NCBI GenBank assembly: GCA_032139905.1
Contig: JAQJDB010000006.1
Span: forward strand, 1,200,915-1,264,914
Length of the DNA stretch: 64,000 nucleotides
Direction: 5' to 3'
Origin: Nitrospira sp. MA-1
GTDB lineage: Bacteria > Nitrospirota > Nitrospiria > Nitrospirales > UBA8639
Positions within the stretch are counted from its first letter, which is position 1. Each line of letters starts with the position of its first letter. A model generated the notes under the pieces. The model worked only from the letters and a program-made list of their open reading frames with translations. It searched no databases and was not told the origin of the DNA. A program made the position numbers and the translations under genes. Shown here in pieces: positions 8,587 to 17,446 of the stretch.

Positions 8587-10554
8587 TTACCGAACTGAAA
8601 ATTCTGGCCTATATTCCAATCCCAAACGAAAGGTGAATGGTTGAGCCGGGAAGCCGGCAAACTGTTCATAGGAAGCGTTGGTGACATTTTCGAGGGCTGC
8701 GTAGCAACTCCATTCGGTAAAGGGATGGTAATTAACCGTGATGTCTGCCTTGGCAAATCCTCCTACTCGTGTGGTTTGGGTAGGAACTTGAAAATCAAAA
8801 CTGGAACTGACCCATGTAACTTGGCTTTTGACATTGAGGGTCGAAGATAGCTTCATCGTAACCCCAAGCCATCCGCGCCATTTTGGGCGGTTCCTTAGTT
8901 GATCTCCAGTTTCCGTCACTCGAGTGGTGAGGTGGGTGAGACTCGACTGGAAAGTAATAATAGGGATTGGCGTAAGAGACAGGGAAATATTCCAACCATG
9001 AGTTTCTGTCTCATCAATATTGGCCAAGCGAATAATTCCTTGGTTGAGGAGGTCGGGATCGAGGTCAATAAGGTTCCTGAACCGGTTGTGAAAGTATTCT
9101 ATTGTTGCGGTAAAGCTTTCATCGACTGTGTGATAGTCTAGGCCGAGATCCCACCCGACACTGGTTTCGGGTTTTAAGGACGGGTTCCCAATTAAGGGAT
9201 CTCCTAAGCTGGATAGGCTCGGCAATTTGAACCCCCTTCCATAGCCACCACGAATCTGGATTGAGTCTACCAGTTGATATTTCGCTCCAATCCTGGGACT
9301 AATCTTCGGCTGGAACCCTTGTGAGATATCGGCTCGAACACCGGAATTCAGGGTCAGTTTTTGCCACAAGACCGATGTGAGTTCGGCAAAGGTCCCACCG
9401 AGTGTTCGCCGAATGGCAAAGTCATCTGGTTGGTCGGAGGGGCCTCCGAAGGAACTCAAGTTTTGCGTCCCGTTCCGTCTTCCGCGTTCATGAGTCAGCT
9501 GTTCACCAAGGGAAAACTTCCATTGTGGGTTGATCGTCCATGTTGTCGTCATGCGTGTTTGAAAACGGGTGTAGAGGGTTTCAAAGTCAGTCGGAGGCAG
9601 GGCATAGGTGGCGGGAGTCGCAAGAATTCCGGGGTTGGAGACGTCTTGAAGTCTCCGAGTGACGCTCAGAAATACCTGATGCTGCCAACCCGAAGGCATG
9701 TGAAATGAGGCTGACAAACCGGTCAGAAATTCTTGGGTCTTTCGACGTTCGGTTTCCCGGAGCAAAGCGAATTCCAAACCACCGCTGCCTTCTGGAAAAC
9801 TCCGTACCGTTGAATCTGTATATTGCCCGTTTAGTTGAATGTCAAAGTTGGGATCTGTCTGAATGGAAAAATTCCATCCAGCCGAGTCCATCAAAAATGA
9901 ATCTTTCTCGATTTGCTCTCCATTTTGGGTATGGGACAGCGTCAGATTGGCGGACAATGGTCCAAGTGATCCTCCGGTTTGGACAAGCCCTTTGAGATAA
10001 TCGTATCGACCTCCTTCGCCCAAAAGGCGAAAGGAGGGAGTCGTGGAAGCAGATTTGGTAATGAAATTGATTGCGCCCGCCATAGCTTCAGAACCATAAA
10101 ATGCCGAGAGAGGCCCCCGAACAATTTCTACTCGCTCGATCCGATCAATAGGAATAGTGGAAAGATCAACAGAACCGCCTCGCTGGTTGGTTGAGTCATT
10201 CATGGGGACCCCATCCAGCATAATCAAGGTGAAGTTGGGATCGGCCCCTCGGAGATACACTGAGCTGATTCCACTTCTCCCGCTCATCTCATCGGTATGG
10301 AGTCCTGGGACTTGCTGGAGGATGGTCGTTACCCGATTGGGCTGAAGGGGGGCAATCTGTTCGGCATTGAGGGTCGTAATGCTTTGAGTTGATTGGTGAG
10401 ATTGGGTGGGTTGGGCGGAACCTGTGACAATCATCGTATCAAGAGTCGGAACCGATGATTCCCCGGACTGTACCGGCGTGGGAAGCCATATCCTTATAAC
10501 TGAAAGACTGACCAAGAGAATTTTGCCTGGGAATGGCAGAAATGGGGTCGGCAT
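8587..10554 (-). CDS. TonB-dependent outer-membrane receptor (BtuB/CirA-like)
   Basis: A 655-residue outer-membrane receptor. A signal peptide spans about residues 1-29. A TonB-box-like DTMIVTGS follows, then the plug domain (about 50-165) with ILQQVPGL, VYLRGADPNFTLIMLDGVPM, IERVEIVRGPLSAFYGS and AGAINFIT. The remainder is a 22-strand barrel with typical alternating strands. Size and the plug sequence resemble BtuB-type receptors, but the ligand (cobalamin, siderophore, metal) is undetermined. No cobalamin riboswitch is visible in the 122-base gap to the divergent transporter, and no TonB/ExbBD or ABC permease genes adjoin. The C-terminus ends FSVR rather than the usual aromatic residue. Confidence 0.88.
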   Translation of the reverse strand: MPTPFLPFPGKILLVSLSVIRIWLPTPVQSGESSVPTLDTMIVTGSAQPTQSHQSTQSITTLNAEQIAPLQPNRVTTILQQVPGLHTDEMSGRSGISSVYLRGADPNFTLIMLDGVPMNDSTNQRGGSVDLSTIPIDRIERVEIVRGPLSAFYGSEAMAGAINFITKSASTTPSFRLLGEGGRYDYLKGLVQTGGSLGPLSANLTLSHTQNGEQIEKDSFLMDSAGWNFSIQTDPNFDIQLNGQYTDSTVRSFPEGSGGLEFALLRETERRKTQEFLTGLSASFHMPSGWQHQVFLSVTRRLQDVSNPGILATPATYALPPTDFETLYTRFQTRMTTTWTINPQWKFSLGEQLTHERGRRNGTQNLSSFGGPSDQPDDFAIRRTLGGTFAELTSVLWQKLTLNSGVRADISQGFQPKISPRIGAKYQLVDSIQIRGGYGRGFKLPSLSSLGDPLIGNPSLKPETSVGWDLGLDYHTVDESFTATIEYFHNRFRNLIDLDPDLLNQGIIRLANIDETETHGWNISLSLTPIPIITFQSSLTHLTTRVTETGDQLRNRPKWRGWLGVTMKLSSTLNVKSQVTWVSSSFDFQVPTQTTRVGGFAKADITVNYHPFTEWSCYAALENVTNASYEQFAGFPAQPFTFRLGLEYRPEFSVR

Positions 10555-10676
10555 TATAGAATGACATTCCGGTGGGGACGGAGGTTTGCCTGGCGGACTG
10601 ACACAGCCGTTCTCACCGGATAGGATCTATACGAATTTTCAATGGTTGTCCACTTCTTACAGATGAAAGTTGGTTC

Positions 10677-12023
10677 ATGAAAAAACATGAATATCGAACA
10701 GAACCCATGACCACGGCTTCCATGCCATCGGGGGTCCTGCATTTAGTTGTCAATGAAGGCGCTGAGCGATTTAGTTACTATGGCATGCGTTCCATTCTGG
10801 TCGTGTTTATGACCGGGATGTTACTGAATACCCAGGGAAGCCTGGATCCCATGGGCGAGGCTGAAGCAAAAAGTTATTTCCATCTGTTTGCCTCGGCAGT
10901 GTACTTTTTCCCGTTTTTGGGAGCGATCTTGGCCGATGCCTTTTTGGGGAAATATAAAACGATCATTCTTCTTTCTTTGGTGTATTGTGGGGGGCACGTC
11001 GTTTTGGCTCTCGATCACACCCGATTCGGCCTACTTCTTGGGTTGATTTTGATTGCGATCGGCTCCGGGGGCATTAAGCCCTGTGTATCAGCGAATCTGG
11101 GGGATCAGTTTGGTATTGCCAATGCGCATCTTTTAACCAAGGCTTTTGCCTGGTTTTACTTCGCCATCAACGTCGGAGCTTTTGGGTCTGTAATGCTGAC
11201 CCCATGGCTTTTGGAGCATTATGGCCCGGGTCTAGCCTTTGGGGTGCCTGGCATCTTGATGTTTGTGGCCACCATCATTTTTTGGTCTGGCCGGACTCAC
11301 TATGTCCATATTTCTCCGGACCGGGCAGGGGTGCTTCAAGCGCTTTCAAGCCCACAGGTCTGGCGAGCGATTGGAAAGTTGGCGGGGATTTATGTGTTTG
11401 TCGCATTTTTTTGGTCTCTCTATGACCAAACGGCTTCAGCATGGGTTCTTCAGGCCCAACACATGAACCGTGTTTGGATGGGTATTGAATGGTTGCCTTC
11501 CCAAATTCAGGCAGTGAATCCCGTCTTGATCATTCTGTTTATTCCTTTGTTTACCTATGTGGTCTATCCGGTTTTGAATAGAATAGTCCTCCTCACATCA
11601 TTGAGAAAGATGGCCTTGGGCTTTTTTATGACGGCTGGGGCTTTTCTGATCTCAGCCTATATTGAGCAACAGATTGAATTGGGGATGAAGCCAGCAATTG
11701 GCTGGCAGTTATTGGCCTTCGTGGTGATTACGGCTGCGGAAGTCATGGTGTCTATTACCTGTCTCGAATTTTCCTATACCCAGGCTCCACTTAAACTCAA
11801 ATCGCTTCTCATGGGCTTGTTTTTGCTTTCGGTGTCTTTAGGAAACGGGTTTACCTCCTTTGTGAATTTCTGGATTCAGAATGCAGATGGGACTGTTGCG
11901 TTGACCGGTCCCGACTACTATTGGTTTTTTGCGGGCGTCATGTTTCTTGTGGCCTGCTTGTTTCTTTTGGTGGTAAAAGGTTACGAGGAAGAAACGTATT
12001 TGCAGGGAACAGGACAGGGATGA
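10677..12023 (+). CDS. POT/PTR family proton-coupled oligopeptide transporter
   Basis: A 448-residue inner-membrane major-facilitator protein with about 12 helices, importing di- and tripeptides with protons. Family marks include NEGAERFSYYGMRSIL (ExxERFxYY motif in helix 1), FLGAILADAFLGKYKTI (loop 2-3 signature) and WFYFAINVGAFGS (PTR2 motif). It is slightly shorter than E. coli DtpA-type transporters (about 490). The ATG at 10677 lies in the divergent region with the TonB receptor; the ATG at 10707 (MTTASMPSG) is an alternative start. The pairing with a TonB receptor may hint at peptide or chelate uptake, which is inference only. Confidence 0.9.
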   Translation: MKKHEYRTEPMTTASMPSGVLHLVVNEGAERFSYYGMRSILVVFMTGMLLNTQGSLDPMGEAEAKSYFHLFASAVYFFPFLGAILADAFLGKYKTIILLSLVYCGGHVVLALDHTRFGLLLGLILIAIGSGGIKPCVSANLGDQFGIANAHLLTKAFAWFYFAINVGAFGSVMLTPWLLEHYGPGLAFGVPGILMFVATIIFWSGRTHYVHISPDRAGVLQALSSPQVWRAIGKLAGIYVFVAFFWSLYDQTASAWVLQAQHMNRVWMGIEWLPSQIQAVNPVLIILFIPLFTYVVYPVLNRIVLLTSLRKMALGFFMTAGAFLISAYIEQQIELGMKPAIGWQLLAFVVITAAEVMVSITCLEFSYTQAPLKLKSLLMGLFLLSVSLGNGFTSFVNFWIQNADGTVALTGPDYYWFFAGVMFLVACLFLLVVKGYEEETYLQGTGQG

Positions 12024-12199
12024 TCTGACCGGAGATTCAAGTTTCTCGCCCATCCAGACATTAATAATCCTCACGATCCTTCCTTATAACCGTGAGGAGT
12101 AGGGGAATATTCTTTCCCTTCCTGTGAATGTTGAAAAATTATAATTTCCAATGGCATATTGACCCACAGGCACGTTGCATATTAGAGGCCTCGGGACGG
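12024..12199. other. Intergenic stretch before a palindromic repeat
   Basis: Between the transporter stop and the repeat at 12200. A weak hairpin is formed by CCTCACG and CGTGAGG near 12070-12097, which could end the transporter transcript, but it has a long loop and no T run. An open frame across 12128-12322 runs through the repeat and is rejected as a gene. Confidence 0.5.
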
Positions 12200-12306
12200 T
12201 TCAAAAAAGTCGTCCAGCAAGGTCGCAGTCATTTTTGCGCGCAGAGCGTACTTCCAGTACGTGAGCACGGAAAAATGGCGAGAACGCCGCTGGCGGCTTT
12301 TTTCAA
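12200..12306. repeat. Long imperfect palindromic element (REP/MITE-like)
   Basis: A 107-base nested inverted repeat. Outer arm TTCAAAAAAGTCGTCCAGC (12200-12218) pairs with GCTGGCGGCTTTTTTCAA (12289-12306). A middle arm CATTTTT (12230-12236) pairs with AAAAATG (12271-12277). The tip is CGTACT-TCC-AGTACG (12247-12261). The nested order is typical of mobile palindromic units or structured intergenic repeats. No second copy was noticed in this window. Confidence 0.7.
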
Positions 12307-12435
12307 CAGCCCCTTCCTGTAAACCAGGGCCCTACGAACAACCCTATAACCATCTGATGGAGATACAAGCTTTATAAGGAAGAGGGGAAATCTACAAAAA
12401 AACGGGAGAAAAACCGAAGACAGGTCATTGAAGAA

Positions 12436-13209
12436 TCAAGGCAATTTTCTTTTTTGACTAAGATACAGAACTTGATTCACCCGAAAGGCCTGGTTGTAGT
12501 GGCCGGATTGGATATACTGAGAATGAAAACATCGACCATCAAACATCATCAACCTGTTTGGGCGCATTTCGATGAGTTTCAGCAATTCCCAATATTCATT
12601 TCCGTCGTTGATATACCTATTGTCCCGACAAGCGAAGAGTGGATTGAAAATCATGCTGTTTTGGAAGTTTTCATACCCTTCCGGGCTGGTAAAAAATTCG
12701 TCGCTCAGTTCCAGTTGGTTCGCAAGCTGTCGGATCGTCGCGTCCGGTATCGGAGGTACCCGTTCGAGTCCTGTCGGTCGATGGCGATATAACCCGGTTC
12801 CACCCGCACAAGAATCTACAGGATTAAGATAGACCATGGCGGTGACATCCTGATCGATGTGAGGTTGTCGTTGCCCGACGTTTAGTCGGTAGTTGTCAGT
12901 CTTGATACCTTGAAAGACGACTGGTTGGGGAGAAAAAAATGTGAAGAGAGGGCATCCCCAAAGGGCGCTTAGCGATTCTACCAATTTTCGGTGCTCATAA
13001 TTGAGTCGTGCTCGAACTCCAGGAAAATTCCCTACGAGTTCGAAACGGTCCGTATAGGGGAGGTTTAACGCGATTTTGAGGATTTCTTCAGGATATTGAT
13101 AGAAATCATCTACGATCACGACCTGATGTTGTCCCAGTCCAACGCGTTGAATTGATACTGTTTGGTGTGGATTGAGGGCCAGAAGATCCGAGCGAATGTA
13201 ATTGGACAT
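12436..13209 (-). CDS. DUF6445-like 2-oxoglutarate/Fe(II) oxygenase-fold protein
   Basis: A 257-residue soluble protein. The arrangement His117-x-Asp119 (QPHIDQDVTAMVYLNP), then GGTGLYRHRPTGLE, and much later DGRCFHSQY (His229) and FRVNQVLYL (Arg243) is the 2-His-1-carboxylate plus arginine pattern of 2-oxoglutarate/Fe(II) dioxygenases in a double-stranded beta-helix. The whole resembles DUF6445, whose substrates are not established. The ATG at 13209 is the only plausible start. It is divergent from a PLP-dependent decarboxylase with about 155 bases between them, so the two may act on one small molecule (inference). Confidence 0.72.
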   Translation of the reverse strand: MSNYIRSDLLALNPHQTVSIQRVGLGQHQVVIVDDFYQYPEEILKIALNLPYTDRFELVGNFPGVRARLNYEHRKLVESLSALWGCPLFTFFSPQPVVFQGIKTDNYRLNVGQRQPHIDQDVTAMVYLNPVDSCAGGTGLYRHRPTGLERVPPIPDATIRQLANQLELSDEFFTSPEGYENFQNSMIFNPLFACRDNRYINDGNEYWELLKLIEMRPNRLMMFDGRCFHSQYIQSGHYNQAFRVNQVLYLSQKRKLP

Positions 13210-13364
13210 GGAGTCCCTATTGGTATTCGACTAGGATGACGTTAAAAAAACGGGCCTATAGTGAACCTTGTTTCAAGAGGAGTCAAGGGGGTTACGTAAA
13301 ATTGGCCTGGAGAGAGAACGATCACCCTATGAGGCCAGCAAGGCATTGAGAGGAGTCTGGAGAC

Positions 13365-15008
13365 ATGGGAGCTATATATAGAAACGTCTTAGAGCAGATT
13401 CGCATGGCCTTTCCTCAGCCGGTGTCTGACCGAGTCCATGATTCCTATTTTGTTCATAGCATCATGAGGGCCGTTGAAGCAGTGGATGCCATGAAGAGTG
13501 AGCGACCGATTCTCGGTGAGCGTGGTGAATTGGATTATCACACGGCTCGGCTTAGCCGGTTAGCTGAAAAGGGCAGCAGTGTTGAGGCTGTCACCCAGGA
13601 GTTGGTGCAGTATTGTTCGGGGCTCACTGTCTGGGGGCACCCCCGGACACAGCAAAATGTTGTTCCCCCCGTCACGATCTCTTCTCTAATTGGTGTGTTG
13701 CTCGCTTCACTCTATAACCCGAATTTGGCGTGGGATGAATATAGTCATCGGGTGGGTTTAGCTGAAGTAGAAGTGGTCGGGATGATGGCTCAATTATTAG
13801 GCTATGATTCTGAGCTAGCCGGGGGGATGTTTACTTTTGGCGGAACGGGAACCACGCTGTACGGCATGAAATTAGGCTTGGAAAAATCACTCCCTGGTTC
13901 CATGGAGCATGGGATTCGTGAAGATGCGGTGGTGTTTGCAAGCGATAGTAGTCATTATTGTCGTTACAATATTGCAGGGTGGTTGGGGTTGGGGAGTCAT
14001 AATCTTATAACCATTCCTACCACTATTCACAATGAGATCAATCTCAAGGTGCTTCGGGAGCAAGCTGTACAGGCCTTACAATCGGGTCGAAAAATTGTCG
14101 GCATGATCGCCACGCTGGGGACAACGGATGCATTCGGGCTGGATGATCTCCAAGGTATGGTGACGTTGCGGAATGAACTCGTCCAGGAGTTTTCTCTGCC
14201 TTATTGTCCCCATATTCATGCGGATGCAGTCATTGGATGGGCATGGTCCGTCTTTACCGACTATCCCTTTGAAGCGAATCCGTTAGGGTTCCGTCCTCGG
14301 ACTGTGCGGGCCTTGGCTGGAGCCTGCAAAAAAATTCGACATCTCTCTTTGGCAGATTCAATTGGAATTGATTTTCATAAGCCAGGGTTTGTCCCCTATA
14401 TTTCAAGCTTAATTCTCGTTCGGCAAAAAGAAGATCTCGATTTGCTACAACGTCCCCCGGATCAGATGCCCTATCTGTACCAATTTGGTGAACAGCGGCC
14501 CGGCATGTATACCTTGGAGACATCACGATCGGGTGGGGGAGTGCTTGCTGCCCTGGCAAACTTAAAATTGTTTGGGAAAGAAGGGCTGCGAGTCATCATT
14601 GGCCATATTGTAGAAATGGCGCAACTTTTGAGGGAGCACCTGGAGAGTCATGAATGTATGACGGTGGTCAACCGGGATAACTTTGGCCCCGTCACTCTCT
14701 TTCGGGTGTATCCCGAAGGGGTGGACACATTCCAGATAAAGGAAGCGGAGATGCATGATGTCGCGTTCCGTGACATTCTGTTGGAACACAATGCGTTCAA
14801 TCGAAAGGTTTTTGATTTTGTGCATCAGGAAGGCATGGCCGGGCGTGGAGTAATCCTCTCATTGACAGATTGCTACCGTCATACCGATTATGGGGAACCA
14901 ATCGTGGCCTTGAAATCATTTATTCTTTCGCCCTTTGTGGATGAAAACAATGTGGAAGCGGTGGTTAATAAGGTGTTAGAGGCCAGAAAGTTGCTGACGT
15001 TGTCCTAA
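13365..15008 (+). CDS. Group II PLP-dependent decarboxylase (glutamate/aromatic amino acid decarboxylase-like)
   Basis: A 547-residue cytosolic fold-type I PLP enzyme. Features are the cofactor-contacting GGTGTTLYGMKLG (phosphate loop), GTTDAFGLDDLQG, the HADAVIGWAW segment with the PLP-pyridine aspartate, and DSIGIDFHKPGFVPY with Schiff-base Lys339. The HxK arrangement and length fit the group II pyridoxal-dependent decarboxylases; the amino acid substrate cannot be read from the sequence. It is monocistronic, with GAGG about ten bases before the ATG. The divergent neighbour is a 2OG-oxygenase-like protein. No transporter or biogenic-amine gene adjoins. Confidence 0.85.
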   Translation: MGAIYRNVLEQIRMAFPQPVSDRVHDSYFVHSIMRAVEAVDAMKSERPILGERGELDYHTARLSRLAEKGSSVEAVTQELVQYCSGLTVWGHPRTQQNVVPPVTISSLIGVLLASLYNPNLAWDEYSHRVGLAEVEVVGMMAQLLGYDSELAGGMFTFGGTGTTLYGMKLGLEKSLPGSMEHGIREDAVVFASDSSHYCRYNIAGWLGLGSHNLITIPTTIHNEINLKVLREQAVQALQSGRKIVGMIATLGTTDAFGLDDLQGMVTLRNELVQEFSLPYCPHIHADAVIGWAWSVFTDYPFEANPLGFRPRTVRALAGACKKIRHLSLADSIGIDFHKPGFVPYISSLILVRQKEDLDLLQRPPDQMPYLYQFGEQRPGMYTLETSRSGGGVLAALANLKLFGKEGLRVIIGHIVEMAQLLREHLESHECMTVVNRDNFGPVTLFRVYPEGVDTFQIKEAEMHDVAFRDILLEHNAFNRKVFDFVHQEGMAGRGVILSLTDCYRHTDYGEPIVALKSFILSPFVDENNVEAVVNKVLEARKLLTLS

Positions 15009-15120
15009 ATGAGGTGAGAGGTAGACGGAATTTCACATGCTTGGCTCTGTGTGAGGTATGCGAAGGCTAATGAGTGCCAAATTTGATGATTTTTTGTTAA
15101 TGGGAGAGAAAATTGAGGTG

Positions 15121-15660
15121 CTAAAGAGTACCGCTAGAGAGTGAGTCAAGAAGCAACGGTGCGTAAATTCTGCTCTCGACAGCTAATATTCCCCGATCTC
15201 GAAACCCATGATAGGTAAGCGCGATTTCGGTATCTGGACCCCGCCAGTTGTACTGTTGAGCACGGATCATGGATCCATAGGGATCGTTAGATTTTCCAAA
15301 TTCATTTTCCAGATACTGCAAGAGGGAATTATGGGTAGCTTCTCCTTTGTAATGGAAGAGGGCTCGAACATACTTTCCATCTATTGTATAGAGTTTGACG
15401 GATTCCAACTCAATGGATCCGAGCTGGGGTGCTCCGAGTTTAATTGTATAGATTTGCAAGGAATTAAGTGAGTCGATTTGCTTAAGATCTGAGCGTTCCC
15501 GAAGAGAATGGCCCCAGAGGCTGCCGAAAAACCCTTTGGGATCATTTTCAATTGGCGTAGCACTTAAGGCGGGTGTCCACGGGAACTGGCAGAAGCAAAT
15601 TATGAAAAGTATTCTAAGGCTGATTGTAGGATAGGGGCGGGTAAATGATTGGAGACTCAT
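15121..15660 (-). CDS. Secreted hypothetical protein
   Basis: A 179-residue protein of unknown function with a signal peptide (SLRILFIICFCQFPWTPALSA). The mature part begins GFFGSLWGHSLRERSDL and has repeated beta-strand patterns such as VKLYTIDGKYVRALFHYKG and YNWRGPDTEIALTYHGF. This style is common in small periplasmic proteins of the GFxG-x-xWG type. The frame stays open upstream to 15750, but that stretch lacks a signal-like start, so ATG 15660 is used (15666 is equally possible). It is directly downstream of lpxC on the same strand, 129 bases away. Confidence 0.6.
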   Translation of the reverse strand: MSLQSFTRPYPTISLRILFIICFCQFPWTPALSATPIENDPKGFFGSLWGHSLRERSDLKQIDSLNSLQIYTIKLGAPQLGSIELESVKLYTIDGKYVRALFHYKGEATHNSLLQYLENEFGKSNDPYGSMIRAQQYNWRGPDTEIALTYHGFRDRGILAVESRIYAPLLLDSLSSGTL

Positions 15661-15789
15661 GGTCATCCCAGACGCTACCACGCGCAGGGGATGAAGACAA
15701 TGGAGAAAATGATTTCTTCCTATTTGTTGATGAGCAGATATCAAACGCAAGGATTGTTAAGGGCATACCATGGCAAATGGGAGACGGAA

Positions 15790-16740
15790 TCAGAACGCAT
15801 GAAAAGCAGGTTGGAGTTCCGGTAGGTGAATCGTTGAATTGGAGGAATTCTTTCCGTTGAAGATGCCATCCTTTCCGGTTTCTCCAGCATTTAACATAAT
15901 CCACTTGTCAGGGTTATGCATGATGGCTTGGACCAATTGGGTATGGAGCGCGTGTCCCGCGCATTTTGCAATGAAATGACCAATAACCGGAATTCCTAAT
16001 AGCGACAGGTCGCCAATGAGATCGAGAATTTTATGGCGAACGCATTCGTCCGAAAAGCGTAGGTCCTCATCATTGACCAATCCGGTATCAGAAAAAACGA
16101 CCGTATTGTGTAGTGACCCCCCGAGCCCCAGTCCTCGGGACCATAAAAATTCGACTTCTTTTTGAAAGGCAAAGGTACGGGCTCCGGCAATATTTTTACT
16201 ATACTCATGAGGCGTACAAAAATGGTGATATTCTTGTTGTTGTATAAGGGGATGAGGGAAATCAATGTTATAGGTTATTTGGGGAAGTGCCGAGGGAAGG
16301 ACACTGATGGATCGGTGATCGTCTTCCACAGTGATTGGTTGAACAATTTTAAGGTATTTGCGTGATACATCCTGAGTGAGGATACCGCTTTGGTAAACCA
16401 TGTCCACAAATGGTGTGGCGCTTCCATCTGCTGCCGGGATTTCGGTGCCAAGCAATTCCACGTAAGCATTATCGATTTCCAGGCCGGCTAGTGCACTTAA
16501 CACATGCTCAACCGTCTGTATGCCAAAATCACCAGCTTGAAGTGTGGTGCAATGATCTGTCTGGCCCAAAAATGAAATGCCAGCAGGGCATGATTGAATT
16601 TGATCAGCATTATGCTTCATGACAAAGACCACCCCGGTGTTAACCGGAGCCGGGTGAATGGCAATTGAGGCAGGGTTGCCAGAATGCAGACCAATGCCAG
16701 ATACAAAAGATGATGTTTCGAGAGTTTGTTGATGACGCAT
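15790..16740 (-). CDS. lpxC: UDP-3-O-acyl-N-acetylglucosamine deacetylase LpxC
   Basis: A 316-residue zinc enzyme for the first committed step of lipid A synthesis, acting on UDP-3-O-acyl-GlcNAc in the cytosol. Zinc ligands are His79 in QTVEHVLSALAG and the His/Asp of VRHKILDLIGDL. Other marks are GIGLHSG at the N-terminus, ADGSATPFV, ARTFAF and the C-terminal GHALH histidine. Length fits (about 305). It shows that the host makes a lipid A outer membrane. It stands apart from the other lpx genes here, behind a sigma-factor gene. Confidence 0.95.
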   Translation of the reverse strand: MRHQQTLETSSFVSGIGLHSGNPASIAIHPAPVNTGVVFVMKHNADQIQSCPAGISFLGQTDHCTTLQAGDFGIQTVEHVLSALAGLEIDNAYVELLGTEIPAADGSATPFVDMVYQSGILTQDVSRKYLKIVQPITVEDDHRSISVLPSALPQITYNIDFPHPLIQQQEYHHFCTPHEYSKNIAGARTFAFQKEVEFLWSRGLGLGGSLHNTVVFSDTGLVNDEDLRFSDECVRHKILDLIGDLSLLGIPVIGHFIAKCAGHALHTQLVQAIMHNPDKWIMLNAGETGKDGIFNGKNSSNSTIHLPELQPAFHAF

Positions 16741-16938
16741 AAGAGACCGGTAATCTTAAGTATTCAATGTGCAAAATTTATACTAATTGAGGATTTATAT
16801 AAAGGCAGTGTTTTTAGGGACAAAATAATCATTTTGTTTCTGATGTGTTGCAGAAACCAAACAAATGTATACTTTTCCACTAATTAGGGTTTAATGATTA
16901 AAGGAGGAGGAGTTGGAGTGTCGTGTGGGAATTGTTGG

Positions 16939-17292
16939 TTAAGAAGTGGATTCGTGTGGATTTGTTGAGAAATTTTCAAGGAAGCGACGCGATTCAGGGG
17001 CTTCAGCTACAGCCGAATAAGGAGAAAGAGCTAATTGTTCAATGATTCCTCGGTGCTTTTTTTGTAAGCCAGAGGCTAGGAAAATTTCCTGAAAAACTGC
17101 CCACTTTTTTGACGTATCTTGTAACAGTCCCTGACAGAATTCTTCAGGTCTTGTCCTGAGAGTATTGGAAAAATGCTGGACTGCTTTTTCTATGCTGTGA
17201 TAAGGAGGAGCCAAATTGAGATGAGTGTAGAATTCTTGAAGGTGGCTTCTGAATTCTTGTCGAAGTTTGAAAATAGAGTCTGATGGCAACAA
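16939..17292 (-). CDS. Hypothetical 117-residue protein (TTG start)
   Basis: No family is recognised. The translation is mostly helical with a polar, protein-like composition (HLQEFYTHLNLAPPYHSIEKAVQHF). The only usable start is TTG at 17292, and no good ribosome binding site precedes it. It lies between the sigma factor and lpxC, all on the minus strand, with 154 bases to the former. It may be a small cytosolic protein; the call rests on frame length and composition only. Confidence 0.4.
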   Translation of the reverse strand: MLPSDSIFKLRQEFRSHLQEFYTHLNLAPPYHSIEKAVQHFSNTLRTRPEEFCQGLLQDTSKKWAVFQEIFLASGLQKKHRGIIEQLALSPYSAVAEAPESRRFLENFSTNPHESTS

Positions 17293-17446
17293 GGGCGCTA
17301 GTCTTTACACATAGATGAAACAGGAGTTGAATTATCCGATGTTAAAGCGGTGAATGGTCGATTGACAAGTCCTTGCTTGAAATAACAGATTCAAAGCAGG
17401 AGGTCTCAGAATACATGGGTAAGTAGAAAAAGTTCGCAACAATTAT

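Noticed and set aside
8495..10676. Cobalamin riboswitch for the TonB receptor
   Set aside because: Only 122 bases separate the receptor from the divergent transporter, and no riboswitch core could be drawn.
12128..12322. 64-residue open frame
   Set aside because: It runs through the palindromic repeat and has no ribosome binding site; chance frame.
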